Origin: Edwardsiella ictaluri ATCC 33202
GTDB lineage: Bacteria > Pseudomonadota > Gammaproteobacteria > Enterobacterales > Enterobacteriaceae
DNA: 64,000 bases
NCBI RefSeq assembly: GCF_000264785.1
Contig: NZ_AFJI01000053.1
Coordinates: forward strand, 1-64,000
Direction: 5' to 3'
The notes beneath the pieces are model-generated. The model searched no databases. It was not told the DNA's origin and worked only from the letters and a program-made list of their open reading frames with translations. Positions 1 to 8,346 of the stretch are shown here, piece by piece. Numbering within the stretch: the stretch's first letter is position 1; each line of letters opens with the position of its first letter. Position numbers and translations under genes: made by a program.

Positions 1-2304
1 CAGGGTTAGGGTCAACAGTGACTTGGCGAGGCCATTGGCAACAATGGTGGCCGGTGCCGCCGTCAGCGTCGATTGTGTTGTATCAGGGTTAGCGCTATCG
101 GGTATAAGCGTTAATGATGCAGTTAAACCAGAGATAATACTATTATTCAATGAAGGTGAGAAAATGACATTCCCTGATTTTGTCCCTTGGATCGTTGCGA
201 TGTAATCGCCAGAACTGGCAGGGGACTCAACAGGTGTTGAAATAGTTAACGCGTTAGCCGCACCAGATGCAGAGAATGATAATTTATTCGCAATAGATGT
301 TATAGGGTTACCTATAGCATCCCTCGCTTTGAACGTTAATCTTGCCGTAGATTTGCCGTCGGCGATTATCATCGCTGGATCTACCGTTAGCTGAGATTTG
401 TCAACAGCAATATTGATATTTTCAAAGGAAATATCAATTGATTTGCTTATGCCATTGATCGTTGCTGTAACATTAACCACGCCAGGGATTGTTGATGTGA
501 TATCAACACTGGCGATGCCACGGTCATTCGTTATTGACTCTTTAGAAATTGAATCACCGCTGGGGTATTTGATTGAAAACAACACTCTTTGGTTTCTTAA
601 TGGGTTGTTATCATCATCAGCGATTACTGCGGCAACATTGATCGCATTAACACCATTGGCCATGGCATTATTATTGCTGATTTGCAAGTCACCGTTAAAG
701 TTTATGTTCGGTGGCAATACATTTACATGTAACTCTTTAGGCTCTGAGATGCTTCCATCGTCACTCTGTGCTACAGCGATTAGCGTATAAGCGTTGCCGC
801 CTTGGGCGCCACTTTTCTGTGTTTTACGGTCGCTACCCTGGTTGATATAAGGAGGTAGTGTAATCGCAAATACGGTTTTATCAATCGCCTTTATTTTTCC
901 GCCTGCTGCAATAAAGTTGGCGGCATTCCATGTTATATCGCTCAATCCAGACTTAGCGGCGACTGTTGCAATAATAGTATGAGACGTGCCGCCAGGTGCA
1001 TTTATTTCACCATGGCTTAATTTTAAAGAAATAAGCTGCTGTTTACGATACTCCAATACAATGTTGTTGTTACGGTCAACTAAATCATAGCGACTCTTAG
1101 ATAACAAACGGCTTGCCGCTACATTATCAGGCATTAACTGTGATGACAATGAGTCACTTGGGCGCCAGGTTAACTGTAAGTTAACGGAGGTGTCATGCTT
1201 TCCAGCCTGACCAATTTTATGGTCAACCCCAAGGCTTAATAACGGGAACGGTGTCCAGCTAACCCCTGCAGTAATGGCCTTTGGATCTTTTTGTCGGTCA
1301 TCTTTTCCGAATAGGCCAACTTCATCACCATAATATTGCTCATAAACTAACTTTCCACCTATTTGAGGATAGGCCGGTAACCACCCATTGACACGCATGT
1401 CAAAACCATTGGCAGGTCGCTCATCGTAATCATAAAAATCACGAGACTGATGCCAATTATTCATGCGCAGGTATGCATTACTCGCAATACTCAAATAGTC
1501 TGTGCGCGCTTCGACGCCAAGGCCTAACCGCCTGTTGTTGCCGGTTATATCATAGTCGAAGAAATTGTTGAGTCCATACATCCAACCATTATAAACATGG
1601 CGGACCCCCCAACCTAAGTTAACCGTATTGCGGCTATCTTTGTTTCTACCGCCAGCTTGAATAAACCAAGTATTTTCATCTGTATCATAAATAGGTATTA
1701 GCCAATCTAGGCTACTATTCTTCAATGATGCCTTGCTATCAAAACTTAATTGGGACTCTACCGTTCCCCACTGGCTAAGCCATTTTTGAATGGCATTGTT
1801 AGCAGCACTAGAGGCCATGGAAGAGGCTACGCCTAATGCTTCTGGTGATTTATTGCTTTCTGACACATTCACAGCTGCTTTTGTTTTATTAGCAGAGTAA
1901 TTTTCGTTATTATCTACTTTTGTATCTAAGGGTCTATTTTCGAAGCTATAATTATTGCTTGCAGGAATATCAATCTCATCACCGCCGCTTAAATCATAAA
2001 ATGATTTGTGAAAAGATCGAAACTGATTAAGCTTGTATAGTTTAGATAACGGTATACCCAGCTTTTCAGCGACTGTCTGTGGTGTCTCTCCTTTAGCCAG
2101 GATATAAGGTTGGGTTGTAACATTTAAGATGGGGGTTGATGCGGCAATAGCTGATGAAACAGGATAATAGACAGCAATCCCTAATGAAAACATCTGCATG
2201 AAAAGACATAAATTAGCCACCCGATGGAGGGGGGTTTTATTTAAAAGAGTGCCAAAAAGCAAATCACTTCGCTTATGTAAAAAATACTTCGATAGTTTAT
2301 TCAT
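1..2304 (-). CDS. Inverse autotransporter adhesin (intimin/invasin family), 3' end beyond window
   Basis: The minus strand is open from an ATG at 2304 to the left edge: 768 codons with no stop (checked codon by codon). The family consists of outer-membrane adhesins with an N-terminal beta-barrel that exports Ig-like domains to the cell surface. Visible in order: a basic N-terminus with a hydrophobic export segment (about residues 30-58), a LysM peptidoglycan-binding domain (about 66-110, LAKGETPQTVAEKLGI), the barrel (about 170-405, ending at the family hallmark DRNNNIVLEYRK), then Ser/Thr/Ala-rich Big-type Ig repeats from about residue 500 to the edge. Codon use is AT-rich, unlike genes after 5.7 kb, suggesting transfer. 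The PapB-like gene lies upstream on the same strand. The family call is firm; ligand and total length cannot be seen. Confidence 0.9.
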   Translation of the reverse strand, partial: MNKLSKYFLHKRSDLLFGTLLNKTPLHRVANLCLFMQMFSLGIAVYYPVSSAIAASTPILNVTTQPYILAKGETPQTVAEKLGIPLSKLYKLNQFRSFHKSFYDLSGGDEIDIPASNNYSFENRPLDTKVDNNENYSANKTKAAVNVSESNKSPEALGVASSMASSAANNAIQKWLSQWGTVESQLSFDSKASLKNSSLDWLIPIYDTDENTWFIQAGGRNKDSRNTVNLGWGVRHVYNGWMYGLNNFFDYDITGNNRRLGLGVEARTDYLSIASNAYLRMNNWHQSRDFYDYDERPANGFDMRVNGWLPAYPQIGGKLVYEQYYGDEVGLFGKDDRQKDPKAITAGVSWTPFPLLSLGVDHKIGQAGKHDTSVNLQLTWRPSDSLSSQLMPDNVAASRLLSKSRYDLVDRNNNIVLEYRKQQLISLKLSHGEINAPGGTSHTIIATVAAKSGLSDITWNAANFIAAGGKIKAIDKTVFAITLPPYINQGSDRKTQKSGAQGGNAYTLIAVAQSDDGSISEPKELHVNVLPPNINFNGDLQISNNNAMANGVNAINVAAVIADDDNNPLRNQRVLFSIKYPSGDSISKESITNDRGIASVDITSTIPGVVNVTATINGISKSIDISFENINIAVDKSQLTVDPAMIIADGKSTARLTFKARDAIGNPITSIANKLSFSASGAANALTISTPVESPASSGDYIATIQGTKSGNVIFSPSLNNSIISGLTASLTLIPDSANPDTTQSTLTAAPATIVANGLAKSLLTLTL

Positions 2305-2688
2305 ATACGCCCCACTTATTTCTTTTCGGTTTCTCATCGAAATAGGAACTACCGGTATAGGCATCTTTCAGCGTAAGTGTAAAAGATTCCTCTCAACACA
2401 CCCGTGAAGCTCCAATAACATTGATGGAGATCACAACATAAAGAGTGATCTCTATTAATATTATTGATTTGACGTAAAATATTTTTATAATATTATTGAG
2501 TTATGTCTATTTATATTAATGAATGCATGCAGCCCTCAGCGGTTATGGCTGAGGGCTATGTTACCATTCTATATTTTTCACCAAATAATTGATGGAACAA
2601 AAACACGTATATTAACAGTAAAAATAACCTTTATTAGGTTGTCGAGGTACACTGCACGTGGCGTGGTTCCGGGATTAAGTCCTTATGC
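2305..2688. other. AT-rich leader region of the adhesin gene with a perfect stem-loop
   Basis: This is 384 bases without a credible gene between the PapB-like gene and the adhesin gene, both on the minus strand. It holds a perfect 10-bp inverted repeat (AGCCCTCAGC at 2531-2540, GCTGAGGGCT at 2548-2557, 7-nt loop). No T-run follows on either strand, so it may be a weak terminator or mRNA structure rather than a strong intrinsic terminator. The remainder is AT-rich and could hold the adhesin promoter. Confidence 0.5.
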
Positions 2689-2991
2689 CTAACGAGGCGC
2701 CAACAGTGTAACTGCGTTATCAATCCGTAGTAGCTTTGTTAAGCTGGTCGAAAGGTATCCTGCAGAAACATTATTGCGTTCACAGACCTCTCTTCTTGAG
2801 TAGCCCAATACTAAATGTTCGTTTAGTGCAGCGATGACCTTCTCGCTATGGATTGAGGATATTTCGACTAATAACCAGAAGCGGTTCTCTGTCATAGTGC
2901 CTGGGACAAAATTATCTTTCTTGGTAGACAGGGGTAGGGTACTGTTATCGCTGCCTTCTGTCCTGCTTTTTGTAAACGTATCATTATCCAT
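2689..2991 (-). CDS. PapB/FocB-family adhesin transcription regulator
   Basis: The 100-residue protein matches the PapB family, small DNA-binding regulators that control phase-variable fimbrial operons by binding T/A-rich DNA in an oligomeric way. The conserved core is clear: a PGTMTENRFWLLVEISSIHS stretch near residue 30, then SRREVCERNNVSAGYLSTSL, the helix-turn-helix-like part, and a final LLAP. The N-terminal 25 residues are Ser/Thr/Lys-rich and not conserved. It lies 384 bp upstream of, and codirectional with, the inverse autotransporter gene; no fimbrial subunit gene is in view. I infer that it controls the adhesin, or is left over from a fimbrial cluster. Its own upstream region is very AT-rich, as expected for PapB-type binding. 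Confidence 0.85.
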   Translation of the reverse strand: MDNDTFTKSRTEGSDNSTLPLSTKKDNFVPGTMTENRFWLLVEISSIHSEKVIAALNEHLVLGYSRREVCERNNVSAGYLSTSLTKLLRIDNAVTLLAPR

Positions 2992-3656
2992 ATAATCAGC
3001 CCCCCCATTATTATCAATGTAACTAAATGATAGATCACCCCTAATCCCACTTCTGCCTATTGCCTATCTCAACAGCTGCTCTTCACTTCACCTCGCTCTC
3101 AACTGGTGAACATCTTAAGTCACGGCGATTATTCCGCAAAAAGATAATTTCACGATCTTAAGTGTTATATCATCAGTAATAAAAGGGTTATAAATCCAAT
3201 TGAATTAATAAAGTTAGTATAAAAAACTAAAAACTAAAACAAATACAGTAAAAAAAGAGCGAAAATTATTGCCTTGTTTGTATTTTTTAGATAAAAAAAA
3301 TTAGACATAAATGTGTCTTTGGTCAAAAAACGTATCATATATTTGCGCAAAAAAAGTAAAATATTGAATTAGTTGGCTAATTATCGCTTTGTGCAAATTG
3401 TTATTTATTGGAATTTCTATTGAAAAAAAAATATTTATCGCTGTAGGATAATATCAATACATAAATGTGATATTGCCTACGAGGTGGCTATGTAAGTGAA
3501 TCAGGAATACTGTTGATATGGAAATGTGCAGAGAGTACTTATGAAAGATATGGGATGGTGCAGTTGTTGTAATTAATTGAATTAAAATCAATTTTTAACG
3601 TAGGGTGACTAACTCTGCCGATCTTGAGGAAGGAGAGGTGTATTAATATCTATTGC
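2992..3656. other. Very AT-rich intergenic region upstream of the PapB-like gene
   Basis: There are 665 bases with many A and T runs (for example 3190-3460) and no convincing ORF. It is suited to bind H-NS and PapB-type regulators and should contain the promoter of the PapB-like gene. It ends at the left inverted repeat of the IS903-type element at 3657. Confidence 0.5.
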
Positions 3657-3810
3657 GGCTTTGTTGAATAAATCGAACTTTCAGGGGGCGGCGGATCTGA
3701 TCGTTATGGTTGTTTCAACATCAGGTTTCCATGGCAAAGCAAAAGTTTAAAATCACCAACTGGTCAGCCTACCACAACGCGCTCAGACAGCGCGGTTCAC
3801 TGACGGTCTA

Positions 3811-4962
3811 AATAACTGATCATAATACCGCTACACTTTAACCAGTCCATGTTTTCCAGCGGGGAATGGGCTGACGGTATCCATAAAATGACGAACCTTT
3901 TTTAACAGTTGCCAGATTGAACGGCACTGGTGATTTCGGGTGATTTTCTCATGAAGCGCCTGCCACAACTGTTCGATATGATTGACCCACGGTGAGTAAA
4001 TCGGCTGGTAAATCACCTTGAACGTTGGGTTTGCTTGCAGCCAGCGCAATGTTTCACGGCTTTTGTGAATGATGTCGTTATCGACAATGAGCGTAATCGT
4101 TTTTGCCCGCCGGTATGTCGCCTTTAGATGTTTTAAGGGTTTGATAAATAAGGATGAATATTTACTATTTCCACCAACGTAGCTGACTTTACCCGTACCA
4201 CTGTGTAGTGCGCCGACAAGAGAGTACTTTTCATTCTGGCCCGGCGTGACGATGCGCTTTTGCTGCCCGCGTAGCTGCCAGTCAGCGCCGATTTTGGGAT
4301 TGAGGTGGATATCCACTTCATCTTCGTAAAACACAGAGTGTCCTGTGGTACAACTGGCTAACGCCACATTAATCGCTGCCATTTTTTCTTCCTTATTCGG
4401 GTCCCTGATACGCAGTGTTGGTGCTGCTCTGCGCCATACCAGTCCGGCTGCAGGTAACCATCGCCGGATGGTTGAAGCATGTAGCGGACAACCCGTGATA
4501 TCACGGATTTTTATCGCCAGCAGTTCGGTACTCCAGCGGGAACGCTGATAACCAAAATCACCAGGAAAATGCTTAACAAGCTCACGCAGCAATGCGCAAA
4601 TATGCTCAAACGGCCAGCGCCTCCCACGTCCTGACGGCAATGACTTCAGGCCTTCAGCACCAGACAGTGTGAACCCGTTAATCCAGCGACCAATCGACGA
4701 GCGGGCACAGCAGAGCGTTCTGACAACATGACTGACGGTGTCACCACGATGCAGCATCAGCATGGCGGTAAGCCGCCGGGCGTGGTTTTTATCCTTTGTT
4801 TTATGGATCGTTTTCTGCGTGAGGTGTCGTTCAGCTCTGGGTATTGGTGCGATGATCGGCATTGCTCAGTCTGGCTGGTGATTTGGGATATTCTGCGATT
4901 GATCAGATCGCATAAACCGGACTGAGTTCCCCCTGAGTGATCTACTATTCCGGGCAGTTATT
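3811..4962 (-). mobile_element. IS630 insertion sequence, complete, flanked by TA duplication
   Basis: The 1,152-bp element has matching ends AATAACTG (3811-3818) and CAGTTATT (4955-4962) and is flanked on both sides by the dinucleotide TA (3809-3810 and 4963-4964), the target duplication typical of IS630/mariner elements. Length and transposase match IS630 closely. It sits inside the IS903-type transposase gene, so it arrived later. Confidence 0.93.
3831..4862 (-). CDS. IS630 transposase
   Basis: The 343-residue protein is full length for IS630 and moves the element by cut-and-paste into TA sites. The N-terminal half contains helix-turn-helix DNA-binding segments (HARRLTAMLMLHRGDTVSHV, then RSSIGRWINGF). 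The C-terminal half holds the DDE catalytic core with all three acidic residues visible: Asp in FYEDEVDIHL, Asp in TLIVDNDIIHKS and Glu in PWVNHIEQLW. There is no frameshift or early stop, so the protein is probably active. Shorter ORFs within these coordinates are shadows in other frames. Confidence 0.95.
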   Translation of the reverse strand: MPIIAPIPRAERHLTQKTIHKTKDKNHARRLTAMLMLHRGDTVSHVVRTLCCARSSIGRWINGFTLSGAEGLKSLPSGRGRRWPFEHICALLRELVKHFPGDFGYQRSRWSTELLAIKIRDITGCPLHASTIRRWLPAAGLVWRRAAPTLRIRDPNKEEKMAAINVALASCTTGHSVFYEDEVDIHLNPKIGADWQLRGQQKRIVTPGQNEKYSLVGALHSGTGKVSYVGGNSKYSSLFIKPLKHLKATYRRAKTITLIVDNDIIHKSRETLRWLQANPTFKVIYQPIYSPWVNHIEQLWQALHEKITRNHQCRSIWQLLKKVRHFMDTVSPFPAGKHGLVKV

Positions 4963-5732
4963 TAGCTTGACGCACCGGCCATCGCGGCGTGGACCGACAG
5001 TGCTCAGCCTGAAGGTCGTGGCCGGCCACTTCACTACACCGATATGGCTATTACCACGCTCCTGATGATGAAGTGTGTGTTTAACCTGTCGCTACGTGCA
5101 TTACAGGGCTTCGTTGACCCGATGTTTAAGCTGATGGGGCTGTCGTTGCATTGCCCGGATGACTCTCCCGTCAGCAGACGGGCAAAACGCGTGAACATCA
5201 GCATAAAGACGTCAGCCCGTGGCGTGATCTCGCACCTCGTCATTGACAGTAGCGGTCTGAAAGTCTCCGGCGAAGGTGAATGGAAAGTCCGGCAGCACGG
5301 AGCTGACAGGCGCAGAGTGTGGCACAAGCCTCATCTGGCCGCAGACAGTGCGATGCATGAAATTATCTGTGCCGACGTATCACTCAGCGGGACGACAGAT
5401 ACTCAGGCACTGCCGGGACTCATAAACCAGACCCACAGGAAAATCAGGGAAGCCTCAGCAGACGGAGCTTACGATACCCGTTATTGCCATGATGCGTTGC
5501 CAGGGAAAAAATCAGGCCACTTATACCGCCACGAAGCGGGGCGCAAGACTGGCCGGACAAGTATCATGAGCGTAACCACGCGGTTGTGAATCAGCACCTG
5601 AGCGCCAGCAATGACGTCTGGAAAAAGAAAGTGGGCTACCGTCCGCCGGTGGTAGCCCCCTAGCGGCTTTAACCTGGGCGTTGGCTGGCGCTTTTAAGCC
5701 GACGCCGGGGCATGGTGTTCCCCGTTGCAGGG

Positions 5733-6581
5733 TTAGGTGCAGGGCATTAGGCGGACTTTAATGTCCGCCGGTGCCGCGTGGTAAGGTGCTGAGGTGATCA
5801 GCAGTCCAACGCCCATCTGGGCGATGGCCTCAATGCTGTTCAGGTTAATTCCGCCGGCCAGCGACAGGCGGCAGCAGGGGGCCAGCGTGGCCGCCTGCGT
5901 CTGGATCTTCGCTATCTGCGCCGGGGTGAACTTATCCAGCTGCAGAATATCGGGCTGTGCGGCCAGCGCTGCCTCGGCTTCCTGCGGGGTATCCACCTCG
6001 ACGATCAGGCTCTTTTCCGGCGCCTGGCGACGCAGGCGTGTCACCATACCCTGCCAGTCATCGGGCTCTGGCCAGAAACGTCGGTGGTTGGTAAACAGCA
6101 GAACGGTTTCAGCGCAGCCGGTGCGGTGCAGAATGGCGCCGCCGTCGAGCACCGCCTGCATGGCCGCCAGCCGGGTGCCAGGGATCGACTTGCGGGTACA
6201 GGCTATCTGCCCTTCTGGCTGGTAGCGGCGCAGGATATCTACCATACGGGCTGCGCAGTCACTGACCCCGCAGCTCCACTCCAGCAGATTCTGGCTGGCT
6301 TTCCAGCCCTGATGCAGTGCGACGGCGCTGCCGCGGGCCTGCAGCAGCAGGGCGCCGGGCACGACCCGATCGCCGTCGCGCACGGCAGCGATGGTCTCCA
6401 GCCCCAGTCTGGCCAGCATGCGGCAGGTGAGGGCGATGGCGCTGACGCAGCCCCCCTGGCGGTGGTAAAAATGCATCTCACCGTGCCGTTCACCGATCCC
6501 CAGGGCGCGGGTGGTGATATCGCCCCCCTGGATATCCTCCTGCAGCCAGGCGTCCAGCTGGCTGTCGCTGATAAAAATCAT
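5733..6581 (-). CDS. modD: ModD, molybdenum-transport-associated QPRTase-like protein
   Basis: The 282-residue protein has the fold and motifs of nicotinate-nucleotide pyrophosphorylase (NadC), but is the ModD paralogue found beside molybdate genes; its exact reaction is not established. Visible: an N-terminal domain starting ISDSQLDAWLQEDIQGGDIT, then the barrel with CTRKSIPGTR, EVDTPQEAEAAL, LDKFTP and a phosphate-binding LAGGINLNSIEAIA near the end. The ATG overlaps the upstream methyltransferase stop (ATGA), so the two are translationally coupled. It is the last gene before IS debris; any further downstream partners may have been lost. It could be confused with NadC, but the methyltransferase partner and sequence favour ModD. 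Confidence 0.85.
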   Translation of the reverse strand: MIFISDSQLDAWLQEDIQGGDITTRALGIGERHGEMHFYHRQGGCVSAIALTCRMLARLGLETIAAVRDGDRVVPGALLLQARGSAVALHQGWKASQNLLEWSCGVSDCAARMVDILRRYQPEGQIACTRKSIPGTRLAAMQAVLDGGAILHRTGCAETVLLFTNHRRFWPEPDDWQGMVTRLRRQAPEKSLIVEVDTPQEAEAALAAQPDILQLDKFTPAQIAKIQTQAATLAPCCRLSLAGGINLNSIEAIAQMGVGLLITSAPYHAAPADIKVRLMPCT

Positions 6582-7399
6582 TCCCGATCCTCCGTTAATG
6601 GCTGCGGTTGCCAGGCGATCAGCGCCCAGTCACGTCGTGCTCCGGCCGGTGCGCGTCCCCGCTGCCGGCAGTGATGATAATAGGCCTCCAGCGCCTGACG
6701 CTCCTGCAGGCTGACCTCGCCCAGGGCCAGCGCGATGGCATCGGCAAACTGCGCTGCCGTCGCCGCGTGCTGTTGGCAGGCGGGGGTGCCGATAAAGCTC
6801 ACGCTGGCGTGGATCCCCATCTGGTAGAGAATATTGACGGCATAGATATAGTTGGGTAGCTCGCGGATCGGGCGGCCGATGGCCTGTAGGATCTGTGGAT
6901 CAACGAAGCTGCTGCTGACCGGGTGGGTGGTGTAGACCCACTGGCGGGCGTGTCGATTAAGCTTGGCCAGCGCCGGGCGCAGGTCGTCGACCAGGGTCGA
7001 GCGTGAGGCGACGACGACGTCGCAGCGGGGAATATCGTCCCAAGGCTCCTCCCAGGCGCGCTGTATCAGTGTGACGTTATCCAGGTTTAGGTGGCCGGCG
7101 CGCAGGGCAGCGACCGCCAGCATACCCTTGCTGTAGTCCAGACCATAGGCCTGGCGCAGGCGTGGCGCCGTCGCCAGACAGACGCTGCCGGGGCCGCACC
7201 CGACGTCCAGCAGGGTCTGTGCCCGGCTCAGATCCATCGCCGCCGTTAGCTGCTGCAAGTAGGGATCCTGAGGTACGGCGCAGGTGACTGACATGGCTTG
7301 CGCCCGGCGATCCCAGTGCGCCGGTGGTTTGGCGGTGCGCTGTGCCTGCGTCAGCTGCTGGCGGTACAGCGCGGCGAAGTCTATTTCATCGATCAGCAT
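6578..7399 (-). CDS. Class I SAM-dependent methyltransferase paired with ModD
   Basis: This is a 273-residue protein. SAM-binding motif I is clear at about residues 63-70 (LLDVGCGPGS), followed by the acidic GLDYSKGML loop and a CDVVVASRSTL segment equivalent to motif IV. I start it at the ATG at 7399, which has AAGGAG eight bases upstream; a longer frame to 7459 has no good ribosome site. It overlaps modD by four bases, so both are one operon. The substrate is unknown. Linkage to modD suggests a molybdenum- or metal-ligand-related role, which is inference. Confidence 0.8.
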   Translation of the reverse strand: MLIDEIDFAALYRQQLTQAQRTAKPPAHWDRRAQAMSVTCAVPQDPYLQQLTAAMDLSRAQTLLDVGCGPGSVCLATAPRLRQAYGLDYSKGMLAVAALRAGHLNLDNVTLIQRAWEEPWDDIPRCDVVVASRSTLVDDLRPALAKLNRHARQWVYTTHPVSSSFVDPQILQAIGRPIRELPNYIYAVNILYQMGIHASVSFIGTPACQQHAATAAQFADAIALALGEVSLQERQALEAYYHHCRQRGRAPAGARRDWALIAWQPQPLTEDRE

Positions 7400-7457
7400 A
7401 ACCCATCTCCTTGGCGATGTGTCTGCGCCAGTGCGGTCGCCTGGGGCAGAGGCCATC

Positions 7458-7480
7458 ATCGCTATATATTTATATAATTA
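7458..7480 (-). promoter_or_regulatory. ModE-like half-site in the promoter of the methyltransferase-modD operon
   Basis: ATCGCTATATA at 7458-7468 matches the left half of the ModE operator consensus as I remember it (CGnTATATA-N6-TATATAACG). The right half is poor here, though the DNA continues as TTTATATAA. The site lies about 60-80 bases upstream of the methyltransferase ATG. It is a candidate only. Confidence 0.4.
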
Positions 7481-7920
7481 AAAGAGGCGAACGTGACGTC
7501 AAGCACCGCGTGATACTGATGTTCTCAGTAGGATACTACGCGATTTTTATCCGCCGTCGGTAGCTGATGCGGGACAGAAGGGCATTGGTACCGGGGTGTA
7601 GCACCTGTCGACAAAATAAAAAAGGGCGGAGGGGATAGTGGATAGTCAATAATGCGCCATGCACCACGGAAAATTTAGCAATCAGCCAAATCGGACATTA
7701 GCTAATAAATAAATATACCGCTTAATACGTTATTTATTGTATAACGGATAGGTAGGGTTTATGTCGCAGGGGTTGATACGCAAGCGGTATTCAGCGTTAT
7801 ATTCTCCGATGACGTCTTGAATGATTACCCGTCCGCACCGGACTGATTCTGCCACCCTCTGGGCGTCGGTGGCGGGTGGAATGGTGCGGATGGGTAAACT
7901 TTCCCGGTACGAGCCTGCCC
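7481..7920. other. Intergenic region with a large imperfect inverted repeat
   Basis: There is no credible gene between caiF and the methyltransferase. The part near 7620-7760 is AT-rich. At 7825-7897 a 73-bp structure has 15-bp outer arms (7825-7839 and 7883-7897, one G-T pair) enclosing GCCACC (7851-7856) and GGTGGC (7868-7873). It lies just 3' of caiF, so it may end caiF transcription or be an intergenic repeat; no T-run is seen. Confidence 0.45.
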
Positions 7921-8346
7921 TTATTTACGTTGTGCCTTGGAGAGCATCCACTGCCATTTTTGTTCGCGGTTGAGCTCATCGGGGGGGACGCGGATGGCCA
8001 TGCGTGCGACGGCCTCGGCTTCCACGGCCTGCTGCTCTGCGTTGGCGCCTTCGCTATCCGTGTTGATGGCGTTGCTGATCCGCGCGGCGATCAGCTCATC
8101 GATGTGGGTGACCTGGATCAGGCGCTGGCACTGACAGCCGCGGCCCTCTAGCTGATTGGGGACCGTTTTGGTTTGACAGGTAATCTCCTCCACACCGGAT
8201 AAAATATAGGAGACGGTGTTGATGGCTTTGCAGGGAGAAAGGTCGAACTGTTGGGCTATCTCGCGGGCGCTGACCCAACGCTGCTGTTGCATCACCCAGC
8301 GTGCAACAGACAGATATAAAGGTTCCTGAGCATATTCTCTACGCAT
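7921..8346 (-). CDS. caiF: CaiF, transcriptional activator of the carnitine operons
   Basis: CaiF activates the divergent cai and fix operons anaerobically in the presence of carnitine. This protein (141 residues from 8346) matches E. coli CaiF: EPLYLSVARWVM, WVSAREIAQQFDL (winged-helix region), AINTVSYILSGVEEI, then the hallmark PNQLEGRGCQCQRLIQV and the C-terminal LNREQKWQWMLSK. The cluster of Cys residues in the central motif may sense or bind something. Between residues about 90 and 120 there is an Ala/Glu-rich stretch not needed for the match. I prefer the ATG at 8346 (GGTGG five bases upstream) over the one at 8358, which lacks a ribosome site. In E. coli caiF also sits near the cai operon. 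Confidence 0.92.
   Translation of the reverse strand: MRREYAQEPLYLSVARWVMQQQRWVSAREIAQQFDLSPCKAINTVSYILSGVEEITCQTKTVPNQLEGRGCQCQRLIQVTHIDELIAARISNAINTDSEGANAEQQAVEAEAVARMAIRVPPDELNREQKWQWMLSKAQRK

Larger units (their letters stand above)
3657..5642 (+). mobile_element. Remnant of an IS903-group (IS5 family) element, split by IS630
   Basis: The left end carries the IS903-type terminal repeat GGCTTTGTTGAATAAATC at 3657-3674. The transposase reading frame begins at 3731, is interrupted by IS630 (3811-4962) and resumes at 4965. Similarity to the IS903 transposase stops at about 5642, and no right-hand copy of the terminal repeat is found before modD, so the right end has been deleted. The element is immobile. 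The right boundary is approximate. Confidence 0.85.
3731..5661 (+). pseudogene. Broken IS903-type (IS5 family) transposase
   Basis: The start (MAKQKFKITNWSAYHNALRQ) is at 3731. After the segment ending SLTV the frame is interrupted by IS630, and it resumes at 4965 with LDAPAIAAWTD. Later homology runs through the VDSSGLKV and AYDTRYCHDAL regions, then needs frame changes near 5520-5560 to follow NHAVVNQHLSASNDVWKKKVGY, after which similarity is lost. Removing IS630 and one TA copy leaves TAG where the family has Trp, so the gene was probably already dead before IS630 arrived. It is therefore disabled by a nonsense codon, an insertion, frameshifts and a 3' deletion. Confidence 0.88.

Noticed and set aside
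5034..5327. Minus-strand 97-codon ORF over the IS903-type remnant
   Set aside because: Antisense to recognisable transposase sequence.
7901..7979. Short minus-strand ORF within the caiF 3' region (7797-7979)
   Set aside because: It overlaps the conserved end of caiF in another frame and has no support.
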